A stretch of DNA of 62,842 bases from an uncultured Alphaproteobacteria bacterium (GTDB lineage Bacteria > Pseudomonadota > Alphaproteobacteria > RF32 > CAG-239): positions 1-62,842 of the forward strand of contig CALXWH010000009.1 of NCBI GenBank assembly GCA_944392315.1, given 5' to 3'. Each line of letters opens with the position of its first letter. The stretch's first letter is position 1. Below the pieces are notes generated by a model that saw only the letters and a program-made list of their open reading frames with translations, was not told the DNA's origin and made no database searches. Shown piece after piece: positions 17,346-25,291 of the stretch. A program made the translations under genes and the position numbers.

Positions 17346-17444
17346 ATTTAGAACGAATTACCCTTCTCGTCAACTGATTTATTTGAAGTTAAAATATACA
17401 GATTTTTTCTGGCTTTTCATCAGCATGGTATACAAGTGAAGTAT

Positions 17445-17540
17445 TTGGCATTGTTTTGCCAAAAGTTCTTCTCGGTGTAAAAGGAATACGTCCGCTTTTA
17501 TTGCTGGTTTAAATTCTGGTTTAACCCCCCTGGCTACCAA
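17445..17540. repeat. Third, diverged copy of the 96-bp repeat
   Basis: Matches 15111-15206 with a few substitutions, mostly in the last third, and lacks the ATPase and the three-way element. It is followed directly by a strong terminator. Confidence 0.7.
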
Positions 17541-17545
17541 CAATG

Positions 17546-17575
17546 AAAAGGATGGATTTTTATCCATCCTTTTTT
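17546..17575. terminator. Strong bidirectional terminator
   Basis: Perfect 12-bp stem AAAAGGATGGAT (17546-17557) and ATCCATCCTTTT (17562-17573) around a TTTT loop, with T runs on both strands. It ends both the ATPase side and the minus-strand gene 17640-18104. Confidence 0.85.
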
Positions 17576-17639
17576 GTTTCTATACTTCCTTTTTTCCTTA
17601 TTCTGCTATTTATTGATATCCTAAACCATGTGGTTGGAA

Positions 17640-18104
17640 TTAGTTGTCAAATTCATGAATTTCATTACACTCATCGCGGATTTCTTTGATATACTCTCCA
17701 ACAAGATTTTTTACCATAAAATGCGTGCGTCCGGCAGCTTCCAGAACATAAACTTCTGCTAGACGAATACTTCTCCCCATATCACTTCTTTGGTTGATAT
17801 CAAAACTTATATCCGTCGCAGCACTCACATAATTATCAAAATTTTTCTTAACGCTTGCATTATAATGCGTATAGTATTTATCAAATATATGGTGGGCTAC
17901 TTTTTGCATACAGTCAATGGAGCGGTCATATGCTTTCAACATTTCTGATGTTTGCCATTCGTCTTTTCCATAATCAACTACGGCACAATCGTTCAGCTCT
18001 TGCTCCAGCTTATCAATAGCTAAACTTTCATCAGCAGGACAACGTCCTTCTTGGGCATTCGCATTAAATGACAATAAAAAACAAATTAAAACCAACCACT
18101 TCAT
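17640..18104 (-). CDS. Secreted cysteine-containing hypothetical protein A
   Basis: 154 residues with a clear signal peptide (MKWLVLICFLLSFNANAQ, cleavage after ANA). The mature part has the cysteines CPADES and ELNDC, then a helical body ending IRDECNEIHEFDN. The ELNDC pattern recalls the N-terminal region of LprI/DUF1311 lysozyme-inhibitor-like proteins, but the match is weak. A paralogue with the same ends lies at 19073-19531. The two flank a third exported protein, so the region arose by duplication. Confidence 0.65.
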   Translation of the reverse strand: MKWLVLICFLLSFNANAQEGRCPADESLAIDKLEQELNDCAVVDYGKDEWQTSEMLKAYDRSIDCMQKVAHHIFDKYYTHYNASVKKNFDNYVSAATDISFDINQRSDMGRSIRLAEVYVLEAAGRTHFMVKNLVGEYIKEIRDECNEIHEFDN

Positions 18105-18276
18105 TTGTCTTCCTTTCTACCGCTTGTTATTGTCATGAGGATATTTCTTTTGTAAGTCATAGTCAATCTTATCTATTATTTTATTGATTTGTATTTTCTA
18201 TGCATTAAACTAAGAAAGTCGGTATTATTGTGCACCAATCAATTAGTTGTTTTCTTTTGCATATTTAGGAAAAAAC

Positions 18277-19032
18277 ATGAATAAAGCTAAACTTATACTC
18301 TGTACCTTAATCATATGTTTTCATACGCATCTTGCCTTATCTGACATTTGCTACGATATTACAGATAATGATGTCATCACCAAAGCCACAGATATTCTCA
18401 AACAGCAAAATGAAATCTATGATTATTGTTCTGTTTGTATGAATGCTGAACCTCGTAAAATTATCATTCACGAAATTAAGGCAGGCAATCCGATTTTGAT
18501 TAATCAGCAAGGTATAGATTTGGCGCATATATACTATAAAGATGGAAACAATTTTGTTAATTTGGGAGTTGCCAGCGGATGTTTTTCGGCTAATGAATAT
18601 GGTATAAAAGAAAAGCTGGAAAAATTACCAATTATTCAAAGAACCCCTGAAAGTGATAAAACTGAGGCAGAACAAAAAGCTCAAATTGCATACGATACTT
18701 GCGTTGAACAATATAAAACAACCTCAGAACATCTTACAACTGCTGATATGGTTGCACGAAATACCTTAATCAATGATTGTTTGACCACAAAAATCAAACA
18801 AGAAATTTCTATAGGTTTTACGCCACAAGTTCAAGAAGAAATGAATCAGTACCTTACGCAGATAAGGAAAAACACTTTGAATTTTTATAGTAAATTTTAC
18901 GCTGAAAACAAATATTGCGATAATAGCTGCGGAACAATGGCTGACATTCTTCCTTTTACAAATGAAGGAAATGTATTGTTTGAAATTCTGACACAACTCT
19001 TCTATCTTAATATAACTAAAAATGGATATTAA
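18277..19032 (+). CDS. Secreted hypothetical protein with cysteine-rich tail
   Basis: 251 residues from ATG 18277 (AGGAAAAAAC before it); an in-frame upstream start lacks a ribosome site. Signal peptide MNKAKLILCTLIICFHTHLALS. The mature protein has cysteine pairs (YCSVCM, YCDNSC) that could form disulfides and a middle helical part (YDTCVEQYKTTSEHL) with spacing like LprI-type domains. Periplasmic or secreted. Lies between the two paralogues on the opposite strand. Confidence 0.6.
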   Translation: MNKAKLILCTLIICFHTHLALSDICYDITDNDVITKATDILKQQNEIYDYCSVCMNAEPRKIIIHEIKAGNPILINQQGIDLAHIYYKDGNNFVNLGVASGCFSANEYGIKEKLEKLPIIQRTPESDKTEAEQKAQIAYDTCVEQYKTTSEHLTTADMVARNTLINDCLTTKIKQEISIGFTPQVQEEMNQYLTQIRKNTLNFYSKFYAENKYCDNSCGTMADILPFTNEGNVLFEILTQLFYLNITKNGY

Positions 19033-19072
19033 GTTTTAGCCCCCTGTTCTGCTATTGATGATATCGTTGGGG

Positions 19073-19531
19073 TTAGTTGTCAAATTTATGAGCGTCATCA
19101 CACTCGTCGCGTATTTCTTTGATGTAATCTTTGACAATTTCTTTCATTATCACATAGGCTTTACCTATTGCTATTGTATTGTACATTGTGCCGGTATAGG
19201 TCTCTCTTGCAAAATCACTGTCATGCACAAGATGATGACTATGGTCATAAACCGCTGTTACTAATTTGTCAAACCTGTCCTTACTCTCTTGTGCCGTTGT
19301 TGCATAATATCTATCAAATATTTTATGAGCCACGCCTACAATACATTCCACTGCATTATAAGCTGCATTATTCATATCTGCTGTGGATGGTGTTTCTCCA
19401 TATGTAATCTTACAATCGTTCAGCTCTTGCTCCAGCTTATCAATAGCTAAACTTTCATCAGCAGGACAATGCCCTGCTTGGGCATTCGCATTAAATGACA
19501 ATAAAAAACAAACTAAAACCAACCACTTCAT
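19073..19531 (-). CDS. Secreted cysteine-containing hypothetical protein B
   Basis: 152 residues, paralogue of 17640-18104. The signal peptide is nearly identical (MKWLVLVCFLLSFNANAQ), as are the CPADESLAIDKLEQELNDC block and the ending IRDECDDAHKFDN. The middle has diverged (VGVAHKIFDRYYATTAQ against QKVAHHIFDKYYTHYNA). Conserved ends with a changing centre suggest selection for variation in the exposed part, or gene conversion of the ends. Confidence 0.65.
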   Translation of the reverse strand: MKWLVLVCFLLSFNANAQAGHCPADESLAIDKLEQELNDCKITYGETPSTADMNNAAYNAVECIVGVAHKIFDRYYATTAQESKDRFDKLVTAVYDHSHHLVHDSDFARETYTGTMYNTIAIGKAYVIMKEIVKDYIKEIRDECDDAHKFDN

Positions 19532-19697
19532 TTATCTTCCTTTCTACCGCTTGTTTTGGCTATCACAGCTTTTTTTAATTTTTGCATTTACTTACTCCTT
19601 GTTTTTATTATACGGAGGTAAAAATAAAAAGCAACTCTATTTATCGGTGATTTAAGGGCGCCCTGCCCCTTAAAATTTTTCCTTTTCTCAAGATATA

Positions 19698-19730
19698 AAA
19701 AAACAGCTTCGTCCTGGTGGGAAGAAGCTG
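19698..19730 (-). terminator. Terminator of the phage lysis row
   Basis: CAGCTTC (19704-19710) pairs with GAAGCTG (19724-19730). On the minus strand the stem is followed by a T run (complement of the A run at 19697-19703). It lies 24 bases past the stop of 19754-20191. Confidence 0.75.
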
Positions 19731-19753
19731 CTCTCTTTTAGTTTATGTCCGGC

Positions 19754-20191
19754 TTAGAAGTAATGTTCTCCACCGCGGGACATTTCTTGGGTTCGTGCCT
19801 GAGCGGCTTTGTAAGCTAAAGCTCGCTGACCGATTGCAGATTTTGCGAAGTCTTCTGTCCGGCTGAACACCTCCTTGTCCTTAAACAAGTGCGGTGCATA
19901 AATACTCAAAGCCCCAAGCAAATTGCGGAAACCGACCGGAGACAATTCTTCAATGCGGATATCAACCAAGGCGCGGAACTGTGCCTGAGATAACTCTATC
20001 CCATTGAAATGCACAGAGCGGGGAATTTTGACAATTTCTTTCCCCTTCCGAACGGTGGTAAAATTTTGTTCATCACTGCGGGATTTATGCGCTGATGTGC
20101 TCATATCCACGAATTCCAACATTGACATCTGACGGCCGTTTACTTTAAACAGCTGATCATTAACTTCTTTTGAAAATCTTTTTAATTCCAT
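19754..20191 (-). CDS. Hypothetical prophage-linked protein
   Basis: 145 residues, last gene of the minus-strand phage row. Soluble and basic/helical, with ELSQAQFRALVDIRIEEL and a C-terminal Ala-rich helix. No recognised family and no signal peptide. Position after the spanin genes and before a strong terminator makes it part of the prophage late unit. Confidence 0.55.
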   Translation of the reverse strand: MELKRFSKEVNDQLFKVNGRQMSMLEFVDMSTSAHKSRSDEQNFTTVRKGKEIVKIPRSVHFNGIELSQAQFRALVDIRIEELSPVGFRNLLGALSIYAPHLFKDKEVFSRTEDFAKSAIGQRALAYKAAQARTQEMSRGGEHYF

Positions 20192-20272
20192 AAATGTATG
20201 TATTTAATTGGTTAGCTTTGCGTAAAATACACACTTTTTATTTTTTTGTCAATAAGAATTTTGTCATTTTGG

Positions 20273-20506
20273 CTAATATTTTATTTGATACTCGTTTAAG
20301 CACTTCGCCATATCCAAGGGCGTCTTTATCCGCTCTATGCAGGTTATCGGTTCGCGCGGTGTTTCCACATACACGTATTCAACGCTTTTGCAACTGCTTA
20401 ATAACTGCACTGTTGCTAATATCAGCGTGCCAATCAAACGATATCGTTTCTTTGGATGCCGCTTGTTCCAAGGCCTCATTTTTATCTTCAAGCTCCTGTT
20501 TTTCAT
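20273..20506 (-). CDS. Outer-membrane spanin lipoprotein (Rz1-like)
   Basis: 77 residues, starting inside the Rz-like gene in another frame behind its own AAAGGAG site. It has a basic N-terminus, a hydrophobic stretch and the lipobox LLSSC, then a short periplasmic part with ETPREPITC. This nested out-of-frame lipoprotein is the classic Rz/Rz1 layout. Rz1 spans the periplasm with Rz and fuses inner and outer membranes in the last step of phage lysis. Recognition rests on architecture more than on sequence. Confidence 0.75.
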   Translation of the reverse strand: MKNRSLKIKMRPWNKRHPKKRYRLIGTLILATVQLLSSCKSVEYVYVETPREPITCIERIKTPLDMAKCLNEYQIKY

Positions 20507-20657
20507 GGTAGCTCCTTTGTAAATTCTGAAACAAAATTTCTTGGTTCTGCTTATATTGCGTCATCATCAGACGCGCGGTCGCCGCATCTTCGCGATAGTA
20601 TAATGCACTTAATACGGCAACCGCTAACAAACAGACGAGTAGTCTTATCACTTTCAT
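20379..20657 (-). CDS. Inner-membrane spanin (Rz-like)
   Basis: 92 residues: one N-terminal membrane segment (LLVCLLAVAVLSALYY), then a coiled-coil periplasmic part (SYHEKQELEDKNEALEQ). The start overlaps the holin stop (ATGA), and the 3' part overlaps the Rz1-like gene. Pairs with the Rz1-like lipoprotein for outer-membrane disruption. Confidence 0.75.
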   Translation of the reverse strand: MKVIRLLVCLLAVAVLSALYYREDAATARLMMTQYKQNQEILFQNLQRSYHEKQELEDKNEALEQAASKETISFDWHADISNSAVIKQLQKR

Positions 20658-20962
20658 TGTTTGCCTTTGATGTTTTTGATGAAATTAAACGGATCCATTT
20701 GCGCACGCTTTAATAGGCTGTCGGCTATCATATATAGTCTCACCGCAAACAGTCCGCATACTCCGGATATTCCATATTTCACCGGTGTCGGAATATCCAT
20801 ATACTCCGCTAATAAGCCGCACAACATACTGAACAGAAATGTTATTAGCATATCTCGCATGGTCTGACGGATTGATATAAACGGTTTTATCATGATGGTG
20901 GCAAAACCGATAAACAATCCCCAAAGACTGTAATTGGCTATCAGCTCTTTTACCTTTTCCAT
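20654..20962 (-). CDS. Phage holin
   Basis: 102 residues with about three membrane segments (LWGLFIGFATIMIKPF, ITFLFSMLCGLLAEY, ISGVCGLFAVRLYMIA) and a charged C-terminus with KNIKGKQ at the end. Size, topology and position directly before Rz/Rz1 identify a holin, which times lysis by permeabilising the inner membrane. No endolysin gene is present between or beside these genes. Confidence 0.75.
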   Translation of the reverse strand: MEKVKELIANYSLWGLFIGFATIMIKPFISIRQTMRDMLITFLFSMLCGLLAEYMDIPTPVKYGISGVCGLFAVRLYMIADSLLKRAQMDPFNFIKNIKGKQ

Positions 20963-20971
20963 TTCCCCTCC

Positions 20972-21814
20972 TTAGTGTAGCACCAGCGACGGAATGGTCA
21001 GAGTTTCCGTTGTTGGTTTCTCTTTCATATAAACACATACTTTTCCATCTTTGGCTTCTGATATCGGAGCAAAATTGCCGCTTTGAGCCGCGTCTATATC
21101 TAACACGACGGTTGGAATATGGGTGGATTTTGCTTCCGGTATGCTGATTTCGGCACAGTATGGATAATCTGCATAGGTTGTGTCTTCCTTGATGGCAGAT
21201 GACGCAATGGCTAGGTTTTGATATTTCTTCGTACCATTTTCTTGGATATAGTTCCATACTCCTTTTGAAGATACGGCTCTGCTATCTTCGGCTTCAACCG
21301 TATGGGTGATGCTGTTGCCAAAGGCTGAATAAATGTCTTTGATTTCTTCTATCAGGTTCGGAAGATTGTTCAAAAAATCAAAATTTTTATGAATATTTGA
21401 TATTAACTGGTAAAACTCCTCGTTGGTCATATCTTCCCCTGGCGACATTATCAATGTGCGTTTCATCATCTCTTTTAGCTGTTGCAAGGCCATTATCATC
21501 TTATCTAACGAGTTTTCATAGTCTTGGGCCGGAAAATTTTCCCCTTCCCAAAATGCCACTAACTGTGTCAACTCCACATTTCGCAAGATAGTTATTTTGC
21601 TTTCGGCTGTTGGTGCCACCTTGAAAATCACTTCTCCGCCGATGGTGTTTTCATAATGCGTCACGGTATAATCCTCGTCTTGCTCTAGAGCCGTTGCCGT
21701 ATCATCCAAGTATACGGACACTTCTTTATCAAAAAAGTAAAACGGTATTTCAAAGGTTGTGGTCGTACCGTCTGCTATGTATACCGCTTTGCTGGTTTCA
21801 CTTTGTATTGTCAT
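20972..21814 (-). CDS. Phage tail fibre protein (T7 gp17 N-terminal type)
   Basis: 280 residues. The first about 110 residues follow the T7 tail-fibre N-terminal pattern: YIADGTTTTFEIPFYFFD, then VSVYLDDT, DYTVTHYENTIGGEVIF and SKITILRNVELTQ. A helical segment (about 110-175) and a beta-rich tip region come after. Such proteins attach fibres to a short-tailed virion and bind the host surface. No other virion gene is present, so it is a remnant or a satellite part. It heads the lysis row. Confidence 0.8.
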   Translation of the reverse strand: MTIQSETSKAVYIADGTTTTFEIPFYFFDKEVSVYLDDTATALEQDEDYTVTHYENTIGGEVIFKVAPTAESKITILRNVELTQLVAFWEGENFPAQDYENSLDKMIMALQQLKEMMKRTLIMSPGEDMTNEEFYQLISNIHKNFDFLNNLPNLIEEIKDIYSAFGNSITHTVEAEDSRAVSSKGVWNYIQENGTKKYQNLAIASSAIKEDTTYADYPYCAEISIPEAKSTHIPTVVLDIDAAQSGNFAPISEAKDGKVCVYMKEKPTTETLTIPSLVLH

Positions 21815-21838
21815 ATTTTATCTCCTGTTTTAGCTATA

Positions 21839-21910
21839 AAAAAAAGAGCATAGCCTTTAATAAGGCTTGCTCCGGATACAAAAAAAGCGCTCTACTTTTT
21901 TATTGAGCGC
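21839..21910 (-). terminator. Two tandem terminators
   Basis: Hairpin GCGCTC (21887-21892)/GAGCGC (21905-21910), and hairpin GAGCA-AGCCT (21846-21856)/AGGCT-TGCTC (21863-21872). Each has an A run on its left, that is a T run on the minus strand. They insulate the phage row from the 762-residue gene upstream. Confidence 0.8.
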
Positions 21911-22028
21911 CTTGCTGACGTTGTGTCTTATTTTTATAAACACTTCGCCATTCTTCTTATTTTTTTACTCTGCTCCGACAGGGATGTCAATACTTTCGGA
22001 AGTGGTTTTGAAAATTTATTTTGCTTAT

Positions 22029-24317
22029 TTATTTCTCTTGACCTTTTTTCTTCTGCATCATTTCCGCAACAGAGAGTTTCTTGCTAAAGCTCTCCACAAA
22101 CGCTTTTCTTGTCGCATAGCTTAAGACCGCATTGTTACGAATAACTTTTAATCCATCTTTTGTTGCGGCAATGGTTGTGCCGTCGGATATTTTTAGCAAC
22201 ATCCCCTGCTCGCTTGGTTCGGCCTTGATTTTGATAACCTCGCCTTTGTTGCCGACAAACTCTTCTTTTTCCCAATAGCCTTTTTTGTTGATGGTTATGC
22301 TGTGACCATTCGGAAACTTGATGTTTTCATTTTTGGTAACGGTTATGGATTTGCCGTCATTGATATAATTTAACAAGCGCATTTTCATATCGGTTAATAA
22401 TTTAACCCCGCCTTTCATTGTTAGGCATATATGTTCGTTGCTGTTAAAATACAAGCGGCTGCCATCCGGATAAAAAATATTTTTATGCGCCAAATTTATA
22501 ACTATCCCGTTGGGCAGACTACATGATACGATATCGGTTTTGTTCACCCCGATGCGTATACCGTTGGCGTATTCTTCCATATAAATATTTTTTTGTTTTT
22601 TGTTTGTTGGCGTATATGGTGCCGGTCTCTTATTTGGTTTCTTTTCCGGTGTCGGTTTTGAGGTTGGATACTCTATGTTGACAATCGTGCGGTTGGCATA
22701 ATCTATATCCACCATCTTGCCGTTTTTGTGATATGCGCGATAGATGTTATCGTGTAAAAGGCTCACAACCGGACTTTGGGCATCTATTTTATCTTCCATT
22801 TTTATGGCATCGGCCATAAACTTTGGAAACAAATTTTCCAAACGCTGTATCAAATCTTCATTTAAATATTGATGGCTTAAGTCATTGCGCAGTTGTTTAT
22901 ATTCACTCCAGCGGTCGGCATCTTCTTTGCTCATCATCTTGCAATTTCTAAAATAGGTCAAAACGGCTGACGGCGGAATATTTTTACCATAAAACAGGCA
23001 ATGTTGGCTCATCTTATATTCTATTTGTTGGAATATCTCCAGATAATTTTTGCGGTATAAGTATACACTGATACGTTCCAAAAATTTTTCTATCTCCATA
23101 CCGCATAAATCTATTACTTCCGCTTGTGGTAAAACTTTAGAGATATTTTTCAGCAAGGCCTCTTTTTTATCGGACATCGCTTCATAATTCGTCTCCAACA
23201 TGATTTTTTCATTAGGGTGATCTTTCGCGTATTGTTTGGCGCGCGTCATAAACTTGGAATTACTCTCGTTCTTTTCTCGTATCAGTAAATTCGGATTGAG
23301 TGTAGAAACGAGTGTGGACATATTTTGTGCAACTTCAGCATATGCCTTCACCCTTTCTACCAACGGCTTATCACACAAGCGACAGTATGAATCCATATAC
23401 CGACGACGGACACTGGTATTTTTTATGGTTTCTATACTGTTAAATTTGCCCAGCCCATCTAACGTATCCCATTGATGATGCATCAGGTGACGGATGTTTT
23501 GATAATCTTGAAAAACGGCTGCAGACGGTATTAAGCCTTCCTTTTCGGCTTGTATCATATAATTTTCTCCGGCGCGTAACCCCAACAGCTTTTTAACAAC
23601 CTTATTGCTCTCTTCGGATAAAGATGTCAAAGAACTCAGCAATACGTTTTCAAACGGATTTATAAGCGCCGAGGCTAAGGCTTCAGTTTGCGCATCCACT
23701 AACTCTTGTTCGCTCAAATGGCTTTTCCCTTCCGGAAAAAGCGTTAAAACTTCTATCATATTTGTGAAACATTTTTCTATATTTTCATCCTCAAAGGCAT
23801 CTTGCAGACTTTTGGGGGCTTCTTGATGATTATATTTCATTTTCCAGCGGCCGGCTATCAGAAACTCTGCCGCTTGCAAGGTCTCGTCTTTTTGATAGGC
23901 TGCAATATAACGTTCCACTCTGGTTGGTAAGGATTGTCCGTAACTGTGAACGGCATAATTATCCGGCGTGGAGATAATACTATTGCCATTGCTCTTAAAG
24001 TTCGGTGATGTATGATTGATGCTCACAAAACAATAGTGATTATCACCGATGACGGGCTTGTTGTTCACAAAGTCAAGATAGGCCTCTTTTTCTTCCGGTG
24101 AAATATTTTCCACACTCCACGGATTTTCGTCTGTTTTTTCACCGTAGGTACGCACAATCTGATATCCGGCTAGGTTACTCGGACGATATTTTTTGACCAC
24201 ATATTCCAAATTGCGGACCAAACTTATGTAGTCTTTATATATCGCTAACAGATTTTGCTTATTTTTTGCAGGTAGCGATGCTGCATATAATTGAGACATA
24301 TCTAATTTTTCTGGCAT
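22029..24317 (-). CDS. Large protein with two HEPN-like Rx4H motifs
   Basis: 762 residues, no family recognised overall. Two helical regions each carry an Rx4H motif in the context usual for HEPN ribonuclease domains: QNIRHLMHHQW (R276, H281) and KQLRNDLSHQYL (R477, H482). Residues about 555-590 form a Pro/Lys-rich linker. The last about 170 residues are beta-rich repeats with short units ending in NGI/DGS/DGT turns (YPDGSRLYF, FPNGHSITI, ISDGTTIAA). It has its own terminators and stands beside the phage lysis row, as morons or anti-phage genes do. HEPN assignment is inference from the motifs. Confidence 0.5.
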   Translation of the reverse strand: MPEKLDMSQLYAASLPAKNKQNLLAIYKDYISLVRNLEYVVKKYRPSNLAGYQIVRTYGEKTDENPWSVENISPEEKEAYLDFVNNKPVIGDNHYCFVSINHTSPNFKSNGNSIISTPDNYAVHSYGQSLPTRVERYIAAYQKDETLQAAEFLIAGRWKMKYNHQEAPKSLQDAFEDENIEKCFTNMIEVLTLFPEGKSHLSEQELVDAQTEALASALINPFENVLLSSLTSLSEESNKVVKKLLGLRAGENYMIQAEKEGLIPSAAVFQDYQNIRHLMHHQWDTLDGLGKFNSIETIKNTSVRRRYMDSYCRLCDKPLVERVKAYAEVAQNMSTLVSTLNPNLLIREKNESNSKFMTRAKQYAKDHPNEKIMLETNYEAMSDKKEALLKNISKVLPQAEVIDLCGMEIEKFLERISVYLYRKNYLEIFQQIEYKMSQHCLFYGKNIPPSAVLTYFRNCKMMSKEDADRWSEYKQLRNDLSHQYLNEDLIQRLENLFPKFMADAIKMEDKIDAQSPVVSLLHDNIYRAYHKNGKMVDIDYANRTIVNIEYPTSKPTPEKKPNKRPAPYTPTNKKQKNIYMEEYANGIRIGVNKTDIVSCSLPNGIVINLAHKNIFYPDGSRLYFNSNEHICLTMKGGVKLLTDMKMRLLNYINDGKSITVTKNENIKFPNGHSITINKKGYWEKEEFVGNKGEVIKIKAEPSEQGMLLKISDGTTIAATKDGLKVIRNNAVLSYATRKAFVESFSKKLSVAEMMQKKKGQEK

Positions 24318-24503
24318 TTCTTTTCTTCATAAATTTATTTGACAGTAATTTGCTTATTATTGCCGAAAATATCTGTTTTGTCAACAGAGTCTTTTGAATA
24401 TTTATGCAGTTTTTACTCGCTTTGACGCTTTTTTAATAAAATATTTACCTTACGGGGCTTATGGTAAATTAGTTTATTGTTATCCCTTTGTTGGAGTGGT
24501 GTT

Positions 24504-25115
24504 ATGAGGAGTCAATTATTCGCTTTATTCTTGATGGTCGCTTCGTGCTTTTCGGCTCAGGCTCAAGCTGAAGATACGATTTATGATATTATCAATCGGG
24601 AAGATAAACAAGCGTTCTCTGATTTGGTTATGCTTGGCTATGATATTGATGAGCAAGATTTAGACGGTTATAGTCCGCTTATGATTGCGGCAGCTCTCGG
24701 TAAAGCTAATTTTGTGGCGTATTTGATTGATAACGGTGCCAAAGTTGATAAACGCTATTATCAGGGCGGAACGGCTCTTCATCGTGCCGCTCTCGGTGGA
24801 TATAATGACGTTATCAGTACGCTCTTAGACGCCGGAGCTAATATAAATATGCCGGATTTGGACGGAATGACCCCTTTGATGATAGCGGCTAAAAACGGTA
24901 AGCGTTTTACGGTTGAGCTTTTGGTGCACCGTGGCGCCAATGTTAATTTCAGAAATGCCAAAGGGGAAAGTGCTTTGGATATTGCCAATAAATTCAGATA
25001 TAAAGAAATCGCTCTGTTCTTGGAAAATTCCGGAGCAAGACGGCCTGCTCCAAAAGAAGATTCCAGCGAAGATGATTATTTAAAAGATTTGGATAGTGAG
25101 TATAATTTTTATTAA
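24504..25115 (+). CDS. Periplasmic ankyrin repeat protein
   Basis: 203 residues from ATG 24504 (GGAG seven bases upstream); an upstream in-frame ATG has no site. Signal peptide MRSQLFALFLMVASCFSAQA. Three to four ankyrin repeats follow, seen as DGYSPLMIAAALGKANFVAY, GGTALHRAALGGYNDV, DGMTPLMIAAKNGKRFTVEL and ESALDIANKFRYKEIALFL. Ends in an acidic tail. Likely a protein-interaction scaffold in the periplasm. Partner unknown. Confidence 0.85.
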   Translation: MRSQLFALFLMVASCFSAQAQAEDTIYDIINREDKQAFSDLVMLGYDIDEQDLDGYSPLMIAAALGKANFVAYLIDNGAKVDKRYYQGGTALHRAALGGYNDVISTLLDAGANINMPDLDGMTPLMIAAKNGKRFTVELLVHRGANVNFRNAKGESALDIANKFRYKEIALFLENSGARRPAPKEDSSEDDYLKDLDSEYNFY

Positions 25116-25212
25116 AAACTTTTCCTTTCTTATGAAGCGGCGCTTTTTTTATGGTTTAAGCGGCGCTTATATGCTTTGTTCTTTCTTTTGACGGGAAAAT
25201 TTAGCGAGGCCT

Positions 25213-25241
25213 CTTGCGTGCGCACGCTTAACTCCCTATAT
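25213..25241 (+). promoter_or_regulatory. Heat-shock (sigma-32 type) promoter of htpG
   Basis: CTTG (25213-25216), 18 bases, CCTATAT (25235-25241). This fits the alphaproteobacterial sigma-32 pattern CTTG-N17/18-CYTATNT. It is 50 bases before the htpG start, where heat control is expected. Confidence 0.65.
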
Positions 25242-25291
25242 TACGTGTAAATGGAGTGAAAGATTCAACCTTTTTTAAGGGAGTTTTTATT

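Larger units (their letters stand above)
15524..17392. repeat. Tandem duplication unit, copy 2
   Basis: Second copy of 13595-15463, separated from it by about 60 bases of unrelated sequence. Similarity stops just after ACTGATTTATTT on the right and just before TTGATATTTTGATAAAAA on the left. Confidence 0.9.

Noticed and set aside
19754..24317. Complete prophage
   Set aside because: No integrase, terminase, portal, capsid or endolysin; only a tail fibre, lysis genes and two unknown genes.
25135..25169. Repeated AAGCGGCGCTT words upstream of htpG as an operator
   Set aside because: Only two copies, the first followed by a T run, so a simple terminator of the ankyrin gene is more likely.
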